A stretch of 9,016 nt of DNA from an uncultured Treponema sp. GTDB taxonomy: Bacteria > Spirochaetota > Spirochaetia > Treponematales > Treponemataceae. The stretch spans positions 1 to 9,016 of the forward strand of contig CAMAFU010000055.1 of NCBI GenBank assembly GCA_945833725.1. Direction: 5' to 3'. Numbering within the stretch: the stretch's first letter is position 1; each line of letters starts with the position of its first letter. Positions 1-4,339 of this stretch are shown here, in pieces. Position numbers and translations under genes: made by a program. The notes beneath the pieces are model-generated. The model saw only the letters and a program-made list of their open reading frames with translations. It was not told the origin of the DNA and searched no databases.

Positions 1-53
1 GCAGCCAAATTTGTTGTTACTTTTGACTATTTTTTCATTTTTTATCTCCTTTT
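1..53 (-). other. possible 5' end of a leftward gene (reading frame interrupted)
   Basis: On the minus strand a good Shine-Dalgarno sequence (AAGGAG, plus 46-51) lies 7 nt before an ATG (plus 36-38). That frame reads only Met-Lys-Lys and then TAG. One extra A in the following run of six A would open Met-Lys-Lys-Ile-Val-Lys-Ser-Asn-Asn-Lys-Phe-Gly-Cys to the window edge. It may be the start of a gene lying to the left with an indel or sequencing error, or a chance start signal. The product cannot be named. Confidence 0.3.
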
Positions 54-60
54 TAAAAAT

Positions 61-87
61 TTTATAGAAGCCCTTTTGCCTTAACAA
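61..87 (-). promoter_or_regulatory. possible promoter for the leftward gene
   Basis: Minus-strand TTGTTA (plus 82-87) and TATAAA (plus 61-66) are 15 bp apart. Shifting the -35 by one base to TTTGTT gives 16 bp. They sit upstream of the minus-strand Shine-Dalgarno at 46-51. The spacing is short and the region is AT-rich, so this is weak. Confidence 0.3.
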
Positions 88-137
88 AGACAAAAAATGA
101 CTTTTGCAATTATTATGACATCGTTTTTGTAGAAAAT

Positions 138-147
138 GGGGGGGGGG
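138..147. repeat. poly-G tract, ten consecutive G
   Basis: Ten uninterrupted G sit in very AT-rich DNA between the possible leftward promoter (-35 at 82-87) and the rightward repressor promoter (-35 at 215-220). G homopolymers of this length are prone to slipped-strand mispairing. In treponemes such tracts near promoters are known to change gene expression. Here the tract is about 50 bp from the leftward -35 and 67 bp from the rightward -35, so any effect would be on upstream DNA geometry or activator spacing, not on the -35/-10 spacer. Confidence 0.75.
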
Positions 148-190
148 TATTTGTACTTTTTGATTATTTTTTTGTGCAAAATAAAAAAAG

Positions 191-212
191 TATTTAGATT
201 TTTTTCTAAATA
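191..212. promoter_or_regulatory. predicted operator O1 for the SdpR-like repressor
   Basis: A 22-bp inverted repeat has arms TATTTAGA (191-198) and TCTAAATA (205-212) around six T. The same arms recur in a perfect palindrome at 245-266. The site ends 2 bp before the -35 box. ArsR-type winged-helix dimers typically bind AT-rich palindromes of this size. Autoregulation is inferred from position. Confidence 0.7.
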
Positions 213-214
213 GG

Positions 215-243
215 TTGACATTATTATTTTGCAGGACTATATT
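215..243 (+). promoter_or_regulatory. sigma-70-type promoter of the SdpR-like gene
   Basis: The -35 box is a perfect TTGACA (215-220). The -10 box is TATATT (238-243), after an exact 17-bp spacer. The expected start is near 250, inside the downstream palindrome 245-266, leaving a leader of about 39 nt to the TTG start at 289. This is the clearest promoter in the window. Confidence 0.8.
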
Positions 244-244
244 C

Positions 245-266
245 TATTTAGAAATATTTCTAAATA
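245..266. promoter_or_regulatory. predicted operator O2, perfect 22-bp palindrome at +1
   Basis: The sequence 245-266 equals its own reverse complement over all 22 bp, with outer arms TATTTAGA and TCTAAATA. It covers the predicted transcription start. Its centre is 54 bp from the centre of the site at 191-212, close to five helical turns, so both sites would lie on the same DNA face. A dimer bound here would block initiation. Confidence 0.75.
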
Positions 267-288
267 CTTTTTTCGCAAGGAGGTCTTT

Positions 289-558
289 TTGGGGTTTCAG
301 GAAACTTTCAAGGCACTTTCAGATCCTGTCCGCCGGGAAATTCTGGAAATGCTTAAATCCGGCAGAATGTCCGCCGGCGAAATTGGTCAGAAATTTCAGA
401 TGACGGGAGCAACCATTTCCTATCACCTGTCTATCTTAAAAAAAGCGGATCTGGTAAAAGAGCAGAAAGAAAAAAATTTCATTTACTACGAACTGAATAC
501 TTCTGTTTTTGAAGAAATTCTTCTGTGGTTTTCCCAGTTTAGAACAGAAAATGAATAA
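289..558 (+). CDS. sdpR: SdpR-like ArsR-family autorepressor
   Basis: This is a small winged-helix repressor of 89 residues, about the length of Bacillus subtilis SdpR. The N-terminal FKALSDPVRREILEML (7-22) is the typical ArsR/SdpR helix. Residues about 28-50, including GATISYHLSILKKA, form the helix-turn-helix, and FIYYELN (64-70) is the wing strand. The ArsR metal-binding ELCVCDL motif is absent, which fits the metal-independent SdpR subgroup. I chose the TTG at 289 because AAGGAGG (277-283) lies 5 nt upstream; earlier in-frame starts would lie before the predicted transcription start. Two matching palindromes flank its promoter, suggesting autorepression. An SdpI-like gene follows on the same strand. 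In B. subtilis, SdpI sequesters SdpR at the membrane when toxin is present; whether that holds here is inference. Confidence 0.88.
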   Translation: MGFQETFKALSDPVRREILEMLKSGRMSAGEIGQKFQMTGATISYHLSILKKADLVKEQKEKNFIYYELNTSVFEEILLWFSQFRTENE

Positions 559-568
559 TACGGGGCTT

Positions 569-818
569 CCCGTTGGTCGTGGCAAGGATTGTGGGGATTG
601 AGCAGAGCTCAACCCCGACTTTGGCTACTTTTTGTATCCAAAGTCTTATTTTATGTGCGCAATATGCGCACGCCTTGCCACTCCCGTTGGTCGTGGCAAG
701 GATTGTGGGATTGAGCAAAGCTCAACCCCGACTTTGGCTACTTTTTGTATCCAAAGTCTTATTTTATGTGCGCAATATGCGCACACCTTGCCACTCCCGT
801 TGGTCGTGGCAAGGATTG
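569..818. repeat. tandem repeat of 113/114 bp, two copies plus a partial third
   Basis: The units start with CCCGTTGGTCGTGGCAAGG at 569, 683 and 796. Copy 1 (569-682) and copy 2 (683-795) differ by about two substitutions and one extra G. The third stops after 23 bp. Each unit is a chain of hairpins. In copy 2 these are TTGAGC/GCTCAA (711-725), GACTTTGG/CCAAAGTC (730-758), TGTGCGCA/TGCGCACA (767-785) and CCTTGCCAC/GTGGCAAGG (786-814). The block is richer in G+C than its surroundings and lies between the sdpR- and sdpI-like genes. Long open frames run through it on both strands, but they have no ribosome binding site and no recognisable protein. Confidence 0.9.
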
Positions 819-897
819 GAAGGGCTGGCGAAGCCTGTTCGTAAGCAGCTTGCTGCGTCGAATGAAGCGATAGCGGAACCCTGGAAAGCCTGATTTT
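810..897 (+). repeat. dispersed intergenic repeat, copy A
   Basis: These 88 bp run from CAAGGATTG to GCCTGATTTT and match the reverse complement of 3061-3149 at about 89% by eye, with roughly nine mismatches and one 1-base gap. The shared core includes CCTGTTCGTAAGCAGC, TGCTGCGTCGAATG and AGCGGAACCCTG. Its first nine bases coincide with the last bases of the partial tandem unit, so the two repeats are joined end to end. Confidence 0.85.
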
Positions 898-926
898 GGC
901 AGGGGCGCCTGTCGAACCTGCCAAAA
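894..926. repeat. 10-bp inverted repeat closing repeat copy A
   Basis: TTTTGGCAGG (894-903) pairs with CCTGCCAAAA (917-926) across a 13-nt loop. It has no following T run, so it is not a normal intrinsic terminator. Repeat copy B carries a hairpin of similar design but different sequence at the corresponding end (3042-3064). Confidence 0.7.
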
Positions 927-1004
927 GCCACCCATAATATTAAAAATCTAAATTCCGGATTTTATTTTAATAAAAATGCCGGACACTAACTTTCGGAGGA
1001 AATT

Positions 1005-1694
1005 ATGAACGAAACTATTGAAAACAAAATGTGCAAAAAATCTTGTCCTGTAGATTTCTGCATGGTTATTACAACTATTCTCTGCCTTATTCCGCTGGCT
1101 CTGGGGCTTTTTTTGTGGAACAAACTTCCTGAACAGATTCCTACAACATACGGCTTTAACGATTCTGTTTCCAATATGGCACCAAAATGGGTTACGGTAA
1201 TTCTTCTGCCTTTAATTGAAACTGTTTTTAACATAATAATTCATCTTGGAATAAACTTAAGCAAAAAAAATAATGCCGGCAAAAAACTTAACTATATTCT
1301 AAAATGGCTCGCTCCTGTACTCAGCATTTCCGTTACTTCTGCCCTTCTTTTAAAGCCGCTTTACAGCCATATAAGCATTGGACGGATTGCTATTGTTGTT
1401 ATGTCCCTGCTTTTTATAATTCTTGGCAACTATCTTCCAAAAAGTGAGCCTAATTATATGGTAGGTTTTAGAGTACCCTGGACACTTGCCAACGAAACTG
1501 TCTGGAAAAAAACTCACAGATTCTGCGGTTTTATTATGGTTATTTTTGGTTTTATAAGCCTTATCGGATGTTTTACACCTTTTGCAGAGCCTATAGGATT
1601 TGTATGTATTCTTGCAGCAATTATTATTCCGCTTATTTATTCTGTTGCCGTTTCCGCTAAAGAAAACAAAAACAAAAACAAAAACAAAAATTAA
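1005..1694 (+). CDS. sdpI: SdpI-like membrane immunity protein (DUF1648 + SdpI)
   Basis: This is a 229-residue integral membrane protein with about six hydrophobic helices: near 18-38, 62-82, 99-120, 125-143, 172-190 and 195-216. The segment LPEQIPTTYGFNDSVS (41-56) is the DUF1648 signature. PNYMVGFRVPWTLANETVWKKTHR (149-172) is the SdpI signature, with its Gly-x-Arg-x-Pro-Trp-Thr core. In B. subtilis SdpI gives immunity to the SdpC toxin and signals to SdpR. GGAGG (995-999) lies 5 nt before the ATG. The gene follows the SdpR-like gene after 446 bp of repeat DNA. No convincing promoter of its own was seen, though a TCTAAAT half-site resembling the operator arms lies at 947-953, and an imperfect hairpin spans 955-982. 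The Lys-Asn-repeat C-terminus is unusual. No SdpC-type toxin gene is visible. Confidence 0.88.
   Translation: MNETIENKMCKKSCPVDFCMVITTILCLIPLALGLFLWNKLPEQIPTTYGFNDSVSNMAPKWVTVILLPLIETVFNIIIHLGINLSKKNNAGKKLNYILKWLAPVLSISVTSALLLKPLYSHISIGRIAIVVMSLLFIILGNYLPKSEPNYMVGFRVPWTLANETVWKKTHRFCGFIMVIFGFISLIGCFTPFAEPIGFVCILAAIIIPLIYSVAVSAKENKNKNKNKN
1662..1691 (+). repeat. 6-bp microsatellite encoding a Lys-Asn tail
   Basis: Five consecutive hexamers (GAAAAC, three of AAAAAC, then AAAAAT) run up to the stop codon of the SdpI-like gene and encode alternating Asn and Lys. Gain or loss of a unit keeps the frame, so the cytoplasmic or external tail could vary in length between strains. Confidence 0.8.
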
Positions 1695-1700
1695 AATTGC

Positions 1701-1732
1701 AAAAAAAATCCCCGGCACAAAAAATGTCGGGG
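1701..1732 (-). terminator. intrinsic terminator of fabV
   Basis: Read leftward, CCCCGACA (plus 1725-1732) pairs with TGCCGGGG (plus 1710-1717), an 8-bp stem with one G-U pair and a 7-nt loop. It is followed by A and eight T (plus 1701-1708). It starts about 30 bp after the fabV stop. On the plus strand no T run follows, so it would stop the SdpI transcript poorly. Confidence 0.88.
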
Positions 1733-1762
1733 CCTTATAACTTGAAAAATCGTCATTCAAGC

Positions 1763-2980
1763 CTATTCAATAACATTCATTTTTTCTACTTCTTTTTCGT
1801 AATCAACGCCAGGAACATCAAAACCGTTTATCATCAGGAAGTCGTGGCGGATTCCGTCTAAATCAATGTATTCTGTTACGTTTTCAGGAGTAATTTTTGC
1901 CATGTATTCATCAATTTTTGCCTGTACATCGGCAGCAAGTTCCCAGTCATCAATACGGATTCTGTTTTCTGAATCTACAGGAACTTTTTTGTCTTCGGTA
2001 AAAAGTCTCTGGGTAAAAAGGCGTTCCATCTGTTCAATACAACCTTCGTGAGTTCCCTTTTCTTTCATTACCTTGAACAAACAGCCAAGATATTGGGCAA
2101 TTACAGGAATTACAGCCGATGAACGGGTAATAAGACCTTTATTTACAGAAACATAGGCATTTCCGCCAATAGCAGAAAGGGCTTTGTTAATATTGCTGGC
2201 TCTAGCTTCCAGATCTTTTTTTGCTTCACCAATAGTACCGTCTCTGTAAATAGGGTGAGAATATTTAGGTCCGATATATGAATAAGCAACTGTCCTTACA
2301 CCTTCTGCAAGAACTCCAGCTGCAGAAAGCTGATTTATCCATCTTTCCCAGTCTTCGCCGCCCATAACTTTTACTGTATTTGGAATGTCATCACCTTCGG
2401 CAGGCTGAACTTCCGTTACAGTAATTTTACCAGTCATCATATCAAGGGAAGCACCTCCGTAAGGTTTGCCGATAGGCTTTATTACAGAGCGGTAAAGCAC
2501 TTTTGTGTCCGGGTCTGTGCGTACTGGAGAAGCAAGAGAATACACAACAAGGTCAAATTTCATACCAAGTTTTTTTGCTTCATCAATAACTGCCTTACGA
2601 CATTCATCAGAAAAAGCGTCCATATTGAAAGTAACAGATTTTAATCCTGCTTTTTTTGCTTCTGTGTCAAAAGTAAGGTTGTTGTACCAGCCCGGTGTAC
2701 CTGCTTTTGTTTCTGTTGCTTCTTTTTCAAACGAAACTCCGATTGTGTCAGCACCAAATTCGAAAGCAGCGGCAATTCTGCTGGCAAGACCATAACCTGT
2801 AGAGCAACCTAAAACAAGCACGCTTTTTGGAGCATAACCGCCTTCCTTTGCCGATTTTATTCCTTTTTCTGCCTTCTGTTTTAAAACATAAGCAATCTGA
2901 TTTCTTGTATCCTGAGCGCATCCAATCGGGTGAGCGTTGATACAAATGTTTGAACGAATCATTGGTTTAATTACAGCCAT
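1763..2980 (-). CDS. fabV: trans-2-enoyl-CoA/ACP reductase (FabV/TER)
   Basis: This NADH-dependent enzyme reduces trans-2-enoyl-CoA or enoyl-ACP. In Treponema denticola the homologue (TER) reduces crotonyl-CoA; in other bacteria FabV is the last enzyme of the fatty-acid elongation cycle. At 405 residues it is close to the roughly 400 of the family. The Rossmann motif GCSTGYG (58-64) fits GxxxGxG, and Glu85 at the end of the next strand fits NADH preference. The catalytic Tyr-x8-Lys pair is Tyr245 and Lys254 in YRDGTIGEAK. MIRSNICINAHPIGC (7-21) is the typical N-terminus. AGGAG lies 9 nt before the ATG. It is a single-gene unit with its own terminator and a predicted promoter at 3181-3208, giving a leader of about 190 nt that contains a dispersed repeat. 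With no acyl-chain neighbours, the choice between fermentation and lipid synthesis cannot be made here. Confidence 0.96.
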   Translation of the reverse strand: MAVIKPMIRSNICINAHPIGCAQDTRNQIAYVLKQKAEKGIKSAKEGGYAPKSVLVLGCSTGYGLASRIAAAFEFGADTIGVSFEKEATETKAGTPGWYNNLTFDTEAKKAGLKSVTFNMDAFSDECRKAVIDEAKKLGMKFDLVVYSLASPVRTDPDTKVLYRSVIKPIGKPYGGASLDMMTGKITVTEVQPAEGDDIPNTVKVMGGEDWERWINQLSAAGVLAEGVRTVAYSYIGPKYSHPIYRDGTIGEAKKDLEARASNINKALSAIGGNAYVSVNKGLITRSSAVIPVIAQYLGCLFKVMKEKGTHEGCIEQMERLFTQRLFTEDKKVPVDSENRIRIDDWELAADVQAKIDEYMAKITPENVTEYIDLDGIRHDFLMINGFDVPGVDYEKEVEKMNVIE

Positions 2981-3041
2981 AACTTTAAACTCCTATAAAA
3001 TAATTTTCCAAAAACCTTTTTTTTTAAGGGATTAGGGCGAC

Positions 3042-3064
3042 TTTTTGCGATTTTATCGCAAAAA
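3042..3064. repeat. perfect 10-bp hairpin in the fabV leader
   Basis: TTTTTGCGAT (3042-3051) and ATCGCAAAAA (3055-3064) are exact inverted repeats around TTT. On both strands the 3' arm ends in A, not T, so it does not look like a terminator. It abuts the end of repeat copy B. Confidence 0.8.
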
Positions 3065-3149
3065 TCAGGCTTTTCAGGGTTCCGCTGCCGCTCCATTCGA
3101 CGCAGCAAAGCTGCTTACGAACAGGCAAAGCCTGCCCTTACAATCCTTG
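3061..3149 (-). repeat. dispersed intergenic repeat, copy B (in the fabV leader)
   Basis: These 89 bp on the minus strand correspond to 810-897 on the plus strand at about 89% identity. On the fabV transcript it would form small hairpins such as CAGGC/GCCTG and GCAGC/GCTGC. It lies between the predicted fabV promoter and the start codon, so it should be transcribed in the fabV 5' untranslated region. Confidence 0.85.
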
Positions 3150-3180
3150 TCGCATAAAACTTTGTTTTGCCTTTAATATT

Positions 3181-3208
3181 ATTATGACAAAATTCAATTT
3201 TTTGTCAA
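3181..3208 (-). promoter_or_regulatory. predicted fabV promoter overlaid by a palindrome
   Basis: On the minus strand TTGACA (plus 3203-3208) and CATAAT (plus 3181-3186) are 16 bp apart, placing the start near 3174. An inverted repeat with arms TGACAAAA (3185-3192) and TTTTGTCA (3200-3207) fills almost the whole promoter and could be an operator. It does not match a Rex site that I know. No candidate regulator gene is adjacent. Confidence 0.55.
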
Positions 3209-3271
3209 TTTGAAACACCGAAAAGCTTCAGGCAATCCCATTATAAAAAATAATGTAAAACAGGGCTTACG

Positions 3272-3296
3272 GTCGCGACTGTTCAGTGCAAAACCG
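3272..3296 (+). repeat. 25-bp direct repeat, copy 1 (GTCGCGACTGTTC type)
   Basis: It begins with the self-complementary GTCGCGAC and continues ACTGTTCAGTGCAAAACCG. It is repeated at 3486-3510 with one A/T difference. A shorter relative, GTCGACTGTTC, occurs at 8807-8817 beside another gene. Confidence 0.8.
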
Positions 3297-3314
3297 TGCT
3301 ATTAGCACTACACG

Positions 3315-3385
3315 CTGATTGTGGCTTGGGAATTTATATAAATGGTGCTTTCGCACCATCCACAATCAGGGTGTTTTTGCCCTGA
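3315..3385 (+). other. compound stem-loop with two competing pairings
   Basis: CTGATTGTGG (3315-3324) pairs perfectly with CCACAATCAG (3360-3369). Inside, ATGGTGC (3342-3348) pairs with GCACCAT (3353-3359) across TTTC, stacking directly on the outer 3' arm. A third stem, TCAGGG (3366-3371) with CCCTGA (3380-3385), reuses the end of the outer stem, so the two cannot fully form together. This is the shape of a structural switch or structured RNA, but no T run or adjacent transcript start supports that role. Confidence 0.5.
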
Positions 3386-3416
3386 CCATTCGCTCCCTCC
3401 GCTCAATTTTCTTTTT

Positions 3417-3453
3417 TAAATTTATAATTCACTTACCATGCACAAAAAAAATT
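3417..3453 (+). repeat. 37-bp direct repeat, copy 1
   Basis: TAAATTTATAATTCACTTAC followed by CATGCACAAA and an A run is repeated at 3531-3567 with a single G/A difference. CCTCCGCTCAATTTT (3396-3410) precedes this copy, and CCTCCGCCCAATTTT precedes the second, so the duplication is longer than the near-perfect core. Confidence 0.85.
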
Positions 3454-3485
3454 AAGGCAAAAACAATTTAAAACTTCCGCTCCCA

Positions 3486-3510
3486 GTCGCGACTGTTCTG
3501 TGCAAAACCG
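3486..3510 (+). repeat. 25-bp direct repeat, copy 2
   Basis: It matches 3272-3296 at 24 of 25 positions. Here it is followed directly by the second copy of the CCTCCGC...AATTTT and 37-bp segment. In the first set the hairpin block 3297-3395 lies between these parts, as if inserted or later lost. Confidence 0.85.
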
Positions 3511-3530
3511 CCTCCGCCCAATTTTTCCCG

Positions 3531-3567
3531 TAAATTTATAATTCACTTACCATACACAAAAAAAATT
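3531..3567 (+). repeat. 37-bp direct repeat, copy 2
   Basis: It is identical to 3417-3453 except for one base. It ends 10 bp before the -10 box of the pseudouridine synthase promoter, so it occupies the normal -35 and upstream-element region of that promoter. Confidence 0.85.
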
Positions 3568-3574
3568 CATTTTA

Positions 3575-3583
3575 TGTTATAAT
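3575..3583 (+). promoter_or_regulatory. extended -10 promoter giving a leaderless rluA-type mRNA
   Basis: TG (3575-3576), T, then the consensus TATAAT (3578-3583) form an extended -10 element. No good -35 lies 16-18 bp upstream. Only 7 nt separate it from the ATG at 3591, so transcription should start at or next to the A of ATG. There is no Shine-Dalgarno sequence. Confidence 0.65.
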
Positions 3584-3590
3584 AATTTTC

Positions 3591-4337
3591 ATGAAATCAA
3601 CATCTGACTATACACTGCTTTTCGAAGACAACGACATTTTAGTGCTTAACAAACGCTCCGGGCTTCTTGTTGCTCAGGACCGGTACGATGCCGAGGCTCC
3701 GCGACTAGATTTACTTGCGGAAAAAGAATTCGGCAGGCTTTTTGCCGTACACAGAATAGACAAAGACACTTCTGGCTGCGTTATATACGCAAAAAATGCC
3801 GAAGCTCACCGTAGCCTTTCAATGCAGTTCGAAGAACGGCAGGTCGAAAAAATATATCACTGCCTTGTTCATGGTCATCCTTTATGGAAAACCCAGCGCA
3901 TAGAATCAAAACTTCTTGCAGATGGAGATGCAAGACACCGGACTGTTGTAAATTCCCGCTTCGGCAAACCTTCCGTTACCGACTTTACCCTTATAGGCAG
4001 CTGCGGTCCGTACAGCTGGCTGGAAGCCCGCCCCAAAACAGGAAGAACTCATCAAATTCGTGCTCACCTTCACTCCATTGGACTAAACATTCTCTGCGAC
4101 CCTTTGTATTCCGGCAACCAGAAGCCTTTGCGGCTCAGCGATGTAAAAAAACGGTGGAACGGAGATCCAGAAACAGAACGACCTCTTCTTTCCCGTCTTG
4201 CCCTTCACGCCTGGAAGCTTACAGTAACTCATCCAGTTTCCGGCGAAAAAGTAACTTTTACGGCTCCTTACCAAAAAGACATGGACGCTGCACGAAAACA
4301 GCTGGCAAACATTTTTAATGTAGATCCGCTAAAATAG
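3591..4337 (+). CDS. RluA-family RNA pseudouridine synthase
   Basis: This enzyme isomerises uridine to pseudouridine in structured RNA. The RluA signature HRIDKDTSG (54-62) holds the catalytic Asp57, and GRTHQIRAHL (151-160) is the second conserved active-site segment. At 248 residues it has the catalytic domain but no N-terminal S4 RNA-binding domain, like the short RluA/TruC-type enzymes. The target, rRNA or tRNA, cannot be told from sequence alone. The start is supported by the first hydrophobic strand, YTLLFEDNDILVLNKRSGLL, which begins at residue 7. The predicted transcript is leaderless. The stop codon lies 2 nt before the next gene's TTG, so the two are probably cotranscribed. Confidence 0.93.
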   Translation: MKSTSDYTLLFEDNDILVLNKRSGLLVAQDRYDAEAPRLDLLAEKEFGRLFAVHRIDKDTSGCVIYAKNAEAHRSLSMQFEERQVEKIYHCLVHGHPLWKTQRIESKLLADGDARHRTVVNSRFGKPSVTDFTLIGSCGPYSWLEARPKTGRTHQIRAHLHSIGLNILCDPLYSGNQKPLRLSDVKKRWNGDPETERPLLSRLALHAWKLTVTHPVSGEKVTFTAPYQKDMDAARKQLANIFNVDPLK

Positions 4338-4339
4338 GT

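Larger units (their letters stand above)
3209..3590. other. non-coding stretch with duplicated segments and hairpins
   Basis: These 382 bp show no credible coding frame. They hold two copies each of a 25-bp and a 37-bp segment, a GTGCT/AGCAC hairpin (3296-3308), a compound stem-loop (3315-3369) and an overlapping hairpin (3366-3385). The rightward promoter for the pseudouridine synthase lies at the right end. A small RNA is possible, but no clear promoter and terminator pair frames one. Confidence 0.6.

Noticed and set aside
229..288. Upstream extension of the SdpR-like gene to a TTG at 229
   Set aside because: That start lies within the promoter spacer, before the predicted transcription start near 250. 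The TTG at 289 has AAGGAGG 5 nt upstream and gives the normal family length.
569..818. CRISPR array
   Set aside because: The repeated units are adjacent with no unique spacers, and 113 bp is too long for a CRISPR repeat. No cas genes are present.
573..924. Overlapping open frames on both strands through the tandem and dispersed repeats
   Set aside because: They are open only because the repeat unit happens to lack stops. They have no ribosome binding site, repeat their own sequence, and resemble no known protein.
1350..1760. Minus-strand open frame opposite the SdpI-like gene
   Set aside because: It is a low-complexity shadow of the SdpI-like gene with no start signal, and it runs through the fabV terminator.
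3042..3064. Intrinsic terminator at the 10-bp hairpin
   Set aside because: The 3' arm ends in A on both strands and no T run follows. It also sits inside the predicted fabV leader.
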